Positions 40,121-46,382 of a stretch of 46,382 nt of DNA are shown here, in pieces. Both the position numbers and the translations under genes were made by a program. The notes beneath the pieces were generated by a model. It saw nothing but the letters and a program-made list of their open reading frames with translations. It was not told where the DNA came from and searched no databases. The stretch is taken from contig CAKPVJ010000016.1 of NCBI GenBank assembly GCA_934193515.1, positions 1 to 46,382 on the forward strand. The letters run 5' to 3'. Each line of letters starts with the position of its first letter. Within the stretch, counting starts at the first letter, position 1. This stretch comes from an uncultured Megasphaera sp. GTDB lineage: Bacteria; Bacillota; Negativicutes; Veillonellales; Megasphaeraceae.

Positions 40121-41174
40121 GAAAAAAGAACGGCATACTAAAAAATCTCATTCTTTTTTTCTGGCAAATTGGCTGGGCAGTGACATTGCCATTGATTTAG
40201 GGACGGCAAACATTATCGTTTATGTCAAAAAACGAGGAATTGTCGTCAATGAACCGGCTGTGATTGCTGTCGATAAAAATACGAATAAAGTCATTGCGAT
40301 TGGCAAAGAAGCGCATGCCATGCTGGAACGAACACCGGAACATATTGATGCATACCATCCCATGCAGAACGGCGTAATTGCCGATTATGATGCGACGGAA
40401 TATATGCTGCGGTATTTTATCCGCAAAGCGATTGGCAATGCCCTGCTGTTTAAGCCGCGCGTGATTATTTGCGTACCGTCAAGCGTCACCAATGTTGAAC
40501 GGCGAGCTGTTATGGAAGCGGCGATGCAGGCCGGCGCGCGGAAAACGGTCGTCATGGAAGAACCTTTGGCGGCAGCGATCGGCGCAGGACTGGATATTGC
40601 CAGCTCCAACGGTTCCATGATTGTCGATATGGGCGGTGGGACGACAGATGTAGCTGTGCTTAGTTTAAGCGGTATTGTCATTAGTGAATCGCTGCGTATT
40701 GGCAGCAATACCTTTGATGAAGCGATTATCACGTATTTGGAAAAAATTAAGCATGTAACGATTGGACGTCATACGGCTGAAGAATTGAAAATATTGATTG
40801 GTACGGCCCTTCCCGACGGACGAAACCTAACGGCTGATGTTCGGGGACGAAGCTTAGAAACAGGTCTGCCGACTATTATTGATATAGATTCACAAGAAAT
40901 CCGCAAAGCGTTGGAAGAACCGATTCAGACGGTACTGCGGACGATTGTTTCCATCTTGGAAAAAACGCCGCCGGAATTGGCTGCTGACATAGCAGATCAC
41001 GGCATTGTGCTTACAGGCGGCGGCTTGCTTTTGGATGGTTTTGACCAGCTCATATCCCAGACGACAGGCATGGCAGCGTATTTGTGTGATGAACCGCTGC
41101 TGTGCGTAGCGAATGGAGCCGGAAAATCTCTAAAAGAAATGGATAGATTAAAAGATAGTTTTGATGACGTATAA
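40077..41174 (+). CDS. MreB/Mbl-family actin-like protein
   Basis: A 365-residue actin-like ATPase that directs cell-wall synthesis. Phosphate loop 1 SDIAIDLGTANIIVYVK, the connecting region EPAVIAVDKNT, phosphate 2 MIVDMGGGTTDVAVLSLSG and adenosine loop VLTGGGLLLDGF are intact. It starts inside murA: GTG at 40077, or TTG at 40086, which has AGGTG 6 bases upstream. Either gives a Lys-rich N-terminal extension of about 30 residues before the usual MreB opening. No start codon exists between that region and the conserved domain, so the extension is probably real; it may bind membrane. Overlap implies translational coupling with murA. Confidence 0.88.
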   Translation: MLTLFGSILTKKKTKKKERHTKKSHSFFLANWLGSDIAIDLGTANIIVYVKKRGIVVNEPAVIAVDKNTNKVIAIGKEAHAMLERTPEHIDAYHPMQNGVIADYDATEYMLRYFIRKAIGNALLFKPRVIICVPSSVTNVERRAVMEAAMQAGARKTVVMEEPLAAAIGAGLDIASSNGSMIVDMGGGTTDVAVLSLSGIVISESLRIGSNTFDEAIITYLEKIKHVTIGRHTAEELKILIGTALPDGRNLTADVRGRSLETGLPTIIDIDSQEIRKALEEPIQTVLRTIVSILEKTPPELAADIADHGIVLTGGGLLLDGFDQLISQTTGMAAYLCDEPLLCVANGAGKSLKEMDRLKDSFDDV

Positions 41175-41195
41175 CTGTACAAAGGAGGAAGCGTT

Positions 41196-41486
41196 ATGAA
41201 AAAATTACGTTGTATATTAGCTGTACTTGCCATGACATTCGTAAATATCACCGCCGCGTTTGCAGCCGATGTGTCTTATACATCTGTGTTAAGCGGCAGT
41301 GTGGTCAGCGTTTCCTCTGCAGGCACGCCTGTCAAAGCAGGAGACGTGCTGATGACGGTTCAGTCACTGGCTGGCCCGATGCCGGCTGTGCGTGCTGATG
41401 CAGACGGTACGGTCAAAACTGTGCTGGTTCAGCCGGGAACGCAGGTGCAGCAGGGCGCTGTTGTCTTGATAGTTGAAGAGAAGTAG
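41196..41486 (+). CDS. Small exported lipoyl/biotinyl-domain-like protein
   Basis: A 96-residue protein. It has a clean signal peptide (LAVLAMTFVNITAAFA, cleavage near residue 23) followed by a fold resembling a biotinyl/lipoyl domain: GTPVKAGDVLMTVQS...ADADGTVKTVLVQPGTQVQQGAVVLIV. The Lys that carries the cofactor (normally in an MKM or DKA loop) is missing, with Leu-Ala-Gly-Pro-Met in its place. It is thus more like an isolated adaptor (HlyD-type) hairpin than a cofactor carrier. It lies 21 bases after the mreB-like gene and 13 bases before an S55 peptidase-like gene. The function is unknown. Confidence 0.75.
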   Translation: MKKLRCILAVLAMTFVNITAAFAADVSYTSVLSGSVVSVSSAGTPVKAGDVLMTVQSLAGPMPAVRADADGTVKTVLVQPGTQVQQGAVVLIVEEK

Positions 41487-41499
41487 GGGAATCGATGTG

Positions 41500-43497
41500 A
41501 TGAGTAAGCTGCATGCATTACGGCGTATAGCCGTGCGTACTTGTTTAACAGCTGTTTGCTGCGTCATAACGATGACAGCGTTTGCGCAGGAATTTATGAA
41601 TGTCAGCGACATTCAAGAGGGCATGACAGGATATGCCAAAACAGTAGTACATGGGAACGAAATTGAAACGTTTCCTGTAAAAATTTTAGGTGTAATGAAA
41701 AATCAGGGACCGTCAGGAGACTTGATTCTGGCAGATTTTTCCTGTCCGCTCATTGAACGAACCGGCGGTATTGCCCAGGGTATGAGCGGCAGTCCCGTAT
41801 ATATTGATGGAAAACTGGTTGGGGCGATTGCGTACGGCTGGGGATTCACGCGGTCCCATTTGGGCATGATTACGCCGATTGGCGACATGATTAAGCTGTG
41901 GAATGTACCGGCAAAAGAAGAAATTCGGCCGTTTAACGCCAGAGAATCTTCTTTGGTGCCGATTGCTACGCCGTTGATGATGGGCGGATTTGATTCCTTG
42001 TCTACTGCCTGGATGCAGTCCAAGCTGCCTCAGTATCACTTTTCACCGGTTGATACGGCATCGGCAGCGACGGATATGACGGCACAGCCGCTGGAAGCCG
42101 GCAGTTCCGTAGCCGCTTCTTTGGTTAACGGCGATATGACGATGGGAGCTATTGGCACGGTGACGTACGTAGACGGCGACCGTATCGTAGCGTTTGGCCA
42201 TCCGTTCCTGAAAAAGGGCAGTATGAATTATTTTATGCATAATGCCTATATTTTTACGATAGTCAACAACATGTCCAGTTCCTTTAAACTCGGTTCTATC
42301 GGCGCGGAAATCGGCAAAATCAGCCAGGACCGCGGCGCAGGCATTGCCGGACGCTACAATTATCTGGCACTGGGCATACCGGTCATTATTAAGGCGCATG
42401 ATACAGATACGGGCATCGATATGCTCAAACGCGTTAAAATAGTAGAAGATAACGAACTGACACCAGTACTGGCAGCGACGACGGTGTACAACACGGTCAA
42501 CAAGACAATTGATCGCAGCGGCGGCGGTACGGCAACGCTCCAATATACGATTCGGTCTTCCGACGGCAGAGATAAAGATATTACGCGGCATAACATGTAT
42601 TATTCAGAAGATAATATTAATGAAAAAAGCATTGATGAATTATATAATGTTCTGGATATACTCAAGCATAATGAATTTATTGATTATCCTGTGCTGGATA
42701 TTACTATGTCTGTCAATGTTACGCAGGCAAAAAAATCAGCGCGTATTGTAGATGCGACGGCGGCCCCAGTGGTTGTCAGCCCCGGCGATACAGTATATTT
42801 CAAAATTAAGCTGCATCCGTACCATGGTGTCGATGAAGTCAAGACCATGAGCTTTACCGTTCCTAAAAAGCAGCCTATCGGCAATATGGTTTTGGAAGTC
42901 CGCGGCGGCGGCGTGATTCCTCTGCCGTACTTGATTGAAAAACAGCGATATAATTTAACGGATGAAATCTTGGAACGGCTGCGCCATTATAAAGATTTTG
43001 CTGAATTGAAGAAAGAAATCGAAGGGGAAGATGCCAATAATGATTTGGTGATTGAAATCTTAGACCAGAATGTCAGCATGATTAATGATGGAAGCGCTAA
43101 AACTAAGAAAGTAAAAATCCGCGGCAAAGAACCGGATACGGGCAGCAAGGATATTCTCAAGCCGGATAAACGGTCTTTGAACGAAGATGCCAAGAAAGAG
43201 GCAAAATCGTCGATTGCGACACCGTATATTGTCAAGGGAGACGGACAGATTACCATTAAAGTTGTTCCGCCGGAAAAACGGGATGCCTATCTCAACAAAA
43301 ATCATCAGCTCAATGAAGCTAAAGCCGTTATCAGCGATGAAGCAGAAGAAGTAACGCAGAACGATGATTTAGTCAAACAAGGCGCCAAAGGCAGCGATAA
43401 AAAAGAAAGCAAAGGCGAAAAGACACAGAACGAAAAGGCAGCCACTTTCTCTACGGACGAAACAATTCGCGTCATTAACCTGGCATCACAATTTTAA
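41500..43497 (+). CDS. Exported SpoIVB-type (S55) peptidase-like protein
   Basis: A 665-residue exported protein. The signal peptide ends near AFA (residue 28). Residues about 30-240 match the SpoIVB peptidase S55 domain, with the hallmark GGIAQGMSGSPVYIDGKLVGAIAYGWGF, where Ser in GMSGSPV is the nucleophile, and GDRIVAFGHPFL further on. The remaining 400 residues include beta-rich regions and a C-terminal low-complexity tail rich in K, E and D (about 530-650). In sporulating bacteria SpoIVB cleaves SpoIVFA; such a role is not expected here. The start at 41500 follows TAGGGGA. It follows the lipoyl-like protein by 13 bases; a terminator ends the unit. Confidence 0.82.
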   Translation: MSKLHALRRIAVRTCLTAVCCVITMTAFAQEFMNVSDIQEGMTGYAKTVVHGNEIETFPVKILGVMKNQGPSGDLILADFSCPLIERTGGIAQGMSGSPVYIDGKLVGAIAYGWGFTRSHLGMITPIGDMIKLWNVPAKEEIRPFNARESSLVPIATPLMMGGFDSLSTAWMQSKLPQYHFSPVDTASAATDMTAQPLEAGSSVAASLVNGDMTMGAIGTVTYVDGDRIVAFGHPFLKKGSMNYFMHNAYIFTIVNNMSSSFKLGSIGAEIGKISQDRGAGIAGRYNYLALGIPVIIKAHDTDTGIDMLKRVKIVEDNELTPVLAATTVYNTVNKTIDRSGGGTATLQYTIRSSDGRDKDITRHNMYYSEDNINEKSIDELYNVLDILKHNEFIDYPVLDITMSVNVTQAKKSARIVDATAAPVVVSPGDTVYFKIKLHPYHGVDEVKTMSFTVPKKQPIGNMVLEVRGGGVIPLPYLIEKQRYNLTDEILERLRHYKDFAELKKEIEGEDANNDLVIEILDQNVSMINDGSAKTKKVKIRGKEPDTGSKDILKPDKRSLNEDAKKEAKSSIATPYIVKGDGQITIKVVPPEKRDAYLNKNHQLNEAKAVISDEAEEVTQNDDLVKQGAKGSDKKESKGEKTQNEKAATFSTDETIRVINLASQF

Positions 43498-43510
43498 TAA
43501 GAAACAGCAA

Positions 43511-43555
43511 AAAACGTATCGTACAGAAACCTATCTGTATGATACGTTTTTTTTT
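43511..43555 (+). terminator. Terminator after the S55 protein gene
   Basis: AAACGTATCGTACAG / CTGTATGATACGTTT arms with a T run of eight. Confidence 0.9.
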
Positions 43556-43643
43556 ATATGCAAACTTTACATACATATCGCTGTTTGTCTACTTGTTTTT
43601 TACAATCATCCCGTAATATAGGTTCCAGAAAGAGCGATTCTTG

Positions 43644-43658
43644 TGTAAATCGTTTACA
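43644..43658 (+). promoter_or_regulatory. Palindromic operator upstream of the ABC transporter
   Basis: TGTAAA-TCG-TTTACA, perfect 6-base arms with 3-base centre, 40 bases before the binding-protein start. It looks like a catabolite-responsive (cre) or LacI-type site. Related palindromes TGTAAAC-N5-GTTTACA occur in the repeat at 13-122, but spacing and surroundings differ. Confidence 0.5.
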
Positions 43659-43697
43659 GGATGCACAAGGAATTCAGCATTTAGGAGGCACAGGTAT

Positions 43698-45005
43698 ATG
43701 AATTGGAAAAAAGCATTACTTTGCGCGACTGTCGGCGTTATGACAGCAGTCAGCCTGACTGGCTGCGGCGGGTCTGGCAGTACAAGCAGTTCCGGGGACA
43801 GCGGCAAGCCAGTAGAAATCGAATATTGGCACGTGGCATCAGACAGTTTTGGCGGCAAGACCGTTCGTGAACTAGTTGATGATTTCAATAAAAATCATCC
43901 CAATATTAAAGTAAAAGAAAAATTTAATCCGGATATGTATAAAGGACTAACACAAAATCTGCAGGCGGCAGTCGCTTCGGGTCAGACACCGGATGTAGTA
44001 CAGATGGGCTGGGATTTCCTGTATTATGCAGATGAAAATTTCCAGCACGAAGATATTAATACAGTCTTTGCTGATGCCGGCGACCCGGATTTTGTCAAAA
44101 ATACATTTGAACCGAACATTGCCAAATTAGCACAAACTGCAGACGGCAAACAAGTCGGCTTGCCGTATTCCTTGTCTGTACCGGTTTTGTACTATAACCC
44201 GGATATCTTCAAGGCTGCCGGACTGGACCCCAATAAACCGCCAAAAACATGGAATGAAGTTCGGCAGTACGCACAGCAGATTAAAGATAAAACAGGCCAG
44301 CCGGCATTCTTTATGCAGGAATATGCTGATACATGGACCAACCAGGCTCTCGTAGAATCTAACGGCGGCACGATGCTGAAGAAGGAAAACGGTAAGTGGA
44401 AGGCTGGTTTCGATACACCGGAAGCAGCAGAAGGCTATCAGTTCATTGCAGATATGGTCAAAGACGGCATCGGCCTGCACGCTACCAACGAAGAAGGGTT
44501 CCAAGCCTTTACATCCGGCAAACTGGCCATGGTCTGCACGACGATTGGCAAACGGGCCAACTTCGAAAAGAGTTCCCAGTTTAAAGTAAGCACGACATCC
44601 TTCCCGGCATTTGACGGTAAACCGGTCAAAGTTCCGGCAGGCGGCAACTTCCTCATGATTCTGTCCAAAGATAAAGACAAACAAAAAGCAGCTGCTGAAT
44701 TTGTCAAATATCTGGAATCGGCTGAAAGCTTGACCAAATGGGATACAGGCACAGGCTACCTGCCGCCGCGCAAAGGCATGGACAAAGAAGGGGATTACAA
44801 AAAATTAATGGATGAAAACGAAAACGTACGGAAAGCCATGGAAATGCTTCCGAATGTAACTCCTTGGGTCAGCTTCCCAGGCCAGAACGGCTTACAGGCT
44901 GAACAAGTCCTTATCGATATGCGCGATGTTGTCCTCAACGGCAGTAAATCGGCTACCGATGCGCTGCATGAAGCTGCAGTCAAGATTGACGGCTTATTAA
45001 ACTAA
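43698..45005 (+). CDS. ABC transporter substrate-binding lipoprotein (family 1)
   Basis: A 435-residue extracytoplasmic solute-binding protein. A signal peptide with lipobox VSLTGC gives a lipid-anchored Cys (residue 22), followed by a Gly/Ser-rich linker. The domain opens with VEIEYWHVASDSFGG and contains AAVASGQTPDVVQMGWD, typical of UgpB/MalE-type proteins for sugars or glycerol 3-phosphate. The start at 43698 follows AGGAGGC; longer frames upstream are not protein-like. Two permease genes follow. The ligand is uncertain: UgpB-like for glycerol 3-phosphate is attractive given the glycerol genes elsewhere, but other sugars are equally possible. Confidence 0.9.
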   Translation: MNWKKALLCATVGVMTAVSLTGCGGSGSTSSSGDSGKPVEIEYWHVASDSFGGKTVRELVDDFNKNHPNIKVKEKFNPDMYKGLTQNLQAAVASGQTPDVVQMGWDFLYYADENFQHEDINTVFADAGDPDFVKNTFEPNIAKLAQTADGKQVGLPYSLSVPVLYYNPDIFKAAGLDPNKPPKTWNEVRQYAQQIKDKTGQPAFFMQEYADTWTNQALVESNGGTMLKKENGKWKAGFDTPEAAEGYQFIADMVKDGIGLHATNEEGFQAFTSGKLAMVCTTIGKRANFEKSSQFKVSTTSFPAFDGKPVKVPAGGNFLMILSKDKDKQKAAAEFVKYLESAESLTKWDTGTGYLPPRKGMDKEGDYKKLMDENENVRKAMEMLPNVTPWVSFPGQNGLQAEQVLIDMRDVVLNGSKSATDALHEAAVKIDGLLN

Positions 45006-45026
45006 GAAATAGAATGGCAATAGCAA

Positions 45027-45070
45027 AACGGACAGGAACCAGCAAATGCTCCTTCCTGTCCGTTCTTTTT
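45027..45070 (+). terminator. Intra-operon attenuating terminator
   Basis: Perfect 12-base arms AACGGACAGGAA / TTCCTGTCCGTT with a 14-base loop and CTTTTTT. It lies between the binding-protein and permease genes, and would keep binding protein in excess over the membrane parts. Confidence 0.85.
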
Positions 45071-45090
45071 TAGAAAGGTTGTGAGAGGTA

Positions 45091-45969
45091 ATGAATCCCT
45101 TATCCCGAAAAGGCACCCTGCTGTTTGTACCGGCAGCGCTTGTCTTTATTATTTTTTACTATTGGCCGCTGCTTGCCAATATTGGATTAAGCTTTTTTTC
45201 GTGGAATATGGTCAGTTCTAAAATGAAATTTGTCGGCTTGGACAATTATGCGGCAGTACTGCAAAGCCATGAATGTTATCAGGTCTTGGGCAATACGATA
45301 TTGTTTATTCTGTTTCTGCTGGTATTCAATTTTGTCCTGCCCTATGTCTATTCGTATATTATGGCGCATATGCTGCGCCGCGGAAAGACAGTATATCGCT
45401 CCTTGTTGTTTTTGCCGTCCCTGCTTAGTCTGGCCGTTGCTAGTATTTTGTTTTTGTGGATTTACAATCCCTTGGCAGGACCGATTCATGAAATTCTCCA
45501 GTTTTTTGGATTGACGTCGCCGCGCTGGTTTAAAGAACCTATTTTGGTTATTTTTTCCATTAGCACGATTATTGGCTGGAAAGTATTTGGCTACAATCTG
45601 ATTTTAATGCTGGCTGCCATGGTTTCAGTACCGCAGGAAATGATTGAAGCAGCTCGGCTGGAAAATGCGTCGGATTGGGTTATTTTCAAAACCATCATTC
45701 TGCCGCAGACCTCTTCGTCAGCGATTTATGTATTTGTCATTACTGTCGTATTTGGCTTGCAGTATGTCATGGTGCCTGTCAATATGCTGACGCAGGGCGG
45801 ACCGGATCAGGGCAGTGCCAATCTGGTTTATGTCATTTACCAGTATGCCTTCGTCTTTTATCAGACCGGCAAATCGGCAGCCTATGCCGTCATTACAATG
45901 ATTCTCTTTGCCGTATTTTTATGGTGGCGCAGCCGTATAGCAGATAAGAAGGTGTACTATGAAAATTAA
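45091..45969 (+). CDS. ABC transporter permease, UgpA/MalF type
   Basis: A 292-residue membrane protein with six predicted helices. The EAA loop for contact with the ATPase is EMIEAARLENASDWVIFKTIILPQ (about residues 187-210). The N terminus (RKGTLLFVPAALVFIIFYYWPLL) matches UgpA/LacF-type permeases. Its last 11 bases overlap the start of the second permease gene. The ATPase is not in the window and could be a shared MsmX/UgpC-type protein. Confidence 0.92.
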   Translation: MNPLSRKGTLLFVPAALVFIIFYYWPLLANIGLSFFSWNMVSSKMKFVGLDNYAAVLQSHECYQVLGNTILFILFLLVFNFVLPYVYSYIMAHMLRRGKTVYRSLLFLPSLLSLAVASILFLWIYNPLAGPIHEILQFFGLTSPRWFKEPILVIFSISTIIGWKVFGYNLILMLAAMVSVPQEMIEAARLENASDWVIFKTIILPQTSSSAIYVFVITVVFGLQYVMVPVNMLTQGGPDQGSANLVYVIYQYAFVFYQTGKSAAYAVITMILFAVFLWWRSRIADKKVYYEN

Positions 45970-46339
45970 TATGAAAAAAGAAATTCCCTGCCATATTCTT
46001 CTCATCGCGGCAGTGGTTATTTCCTTGTGGCCCGTCGTATTTATGCTGTCGGCTTCTTTGAAAGAACTCAACCAGGTCTTTCAGTCGCCCCTGAATCCGC
46101 TGCCCTTTCCGCCGACGCTGGAAAATTATCAGACTGTTCTTAGCCGCTTTCCCATTATGCAGTTTGTCGGCAATACATTTTTTATCGCGTTCTTTGTGAC
46201 GCTTTTCAAGATTATAACGAGCCTTTTGGCAGGATTTGCCTTTGTGTATTATCGGTTTAAAGGACGGGAAATGCTGTTTAACTGCATGCTTATGACCTTT
46301 TTTATTGATGAATTGTCAAGTCAAGTGCAACGTTTTTGA
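45959..46339 (+). pseudogene. ABC transporter permease, UgpE/MalG type, cut by IS30
   Basis: The N-terminal part of the second permease: about 115 residues with three membrane helices (ILLIAAVVISLWPVVFMLSASLKEL, then the MQFVGNTFFIAFFV region and LLAGFAFVYYRFKGREML). Conserved sequence stops near residue 116 (46306), just where PxE(V/L) would follow in intact homologues. It reads on a few residues into insertion sequence DNA and ends at a stop near 46339. The EAA loop and the last three helices are therefore lost, so the transporter is likely inactive. Start at ATG 45959 after GAAGGTG. Confidence 0.8.
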
Positions 46340-46382
46340 AAAATAGACCTCATAGGGTGTTTTGTAGCCAAGACATTTTCTA
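46316..46382 (-). mobile_element. IS30-family transposase, C-terminal end (partial)
   Basis: On the minus strand the frame from the window edge encodes RKCLGYKTPYEVY followed by FSKTLHLT and a stop at 46316-46318. The RK-CLGYKTP-x-EV(Y/F) ending is diagnostic of IS30-family (DDE) transposases. Only the last 21 codons are in the window; the element continues to the right. The left boundary, probably including a terminal repeat near AATTGTCAAGTC, lies around 46306-46316, within the permease gene. Confidence 0.85.

Noticed and set aside
43644..43658. Link between the operator TGTAAATCGTTTACA and the repeat palindromes at the left edge
   Set aside because: Only the TGTAAA/TTTACA arms are shared, centres differ in length, and AT-rich 6-base arms recur by chance.

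Overview
The window looks like chromosome from an anaerobic, low-to-mid GC member of the Bacillota, most likely the Negativicutes (Megasphaera/Veillonellaceae-like). This is inference from gene content, not a match to a known genome. Supporting points are two tRNA-sensing T-box leaders (Cys and Ser), near-consensus sigma-A promoters, a B12-dependent ribonucleotide reductase, a small clostridial 2[4Fe-4S] ferredoxin, FixC/FixX-type ETF:quinone oxidoreductase, and lactate-utilisation (Lut/LUD) proteins. There is no rRNA, tRNA, CRISPR or prophage. One mobile element, an IS30-family insertion sequence, enters at the right edge.

Layout, left to right. (1) 1-3320: an intergenic repeat element, then two paralogous exported SGNH/GDSL hydrolases in tandem; the second has a MerR-type promoter. 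(2) 3370-6428 (minus strand): a MacA-MacB-like export system (permease, ATPase, periplasmic adaptor). (3) 6600-8473: a MarR regulator with a perfect palindromic operator, a GNAT acetyltransferase and a TSUP-family permease, followed by about 0.8 kb of hairpin-rich non-coding repeats. (4) 9297-16315: a glycerol regulon: SorC-family regulator, glpK, glpF, then a three-gene non-canonical glycerol-3-phosphate dehydrogenase-type operon (GlpA-like, FAD/NAD oxidoreductase, DUF1667). The glpK and dehydrogenase operons share an almost identical promoter. (5) 16666-18880 (minus strand): cysE behind a Cys T-box, and cysK behind a possible short leader peptide.

(6) 19374-26460: a seven-gene respiratory cluster: LutC, a fused LutB-LutA protein, polyprenyl diphosphate synthase, MenA-type prenyltransferase, MenG/UbiE methyltransferase, FixC and FixX. 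Together these could feed electrons from lactate and from ETF into a locally finished menaquinone pool. (7) 26620-27152: a candidate small RNA with C-rich loops, then a ferredoxin gene. (8) 27243-33499: lspA-rluD-pyrR, an MBL-fold hydrolase, an alpha/beta hydrolase and nrdJ with an NrdR-box-like site. (9) 33538-38689: a serine operon behind a Ser (UCC) T-box: serC, serA, a histidine phosphatase that may be the phosphoserine phosphatase, and serS. (10) 38846-43554: murA, an MreB-family gene, a small exported lipoyl-like protein and an exported SpoIVB-like S55 protein. (11) 43644-46382: a sugar or glycerol-3-phosphate ABC transporter whose third gene is cut by the IS30 element.

The most interesting items are the C-rich small RNA candidate, the lactate/quinone/FixCX cluster, the shared glycerol promoter with its DUF1667 operon, the serine-operon phosphatase, and the MreB / lipoyl-like / S55 gene neighbourhood.
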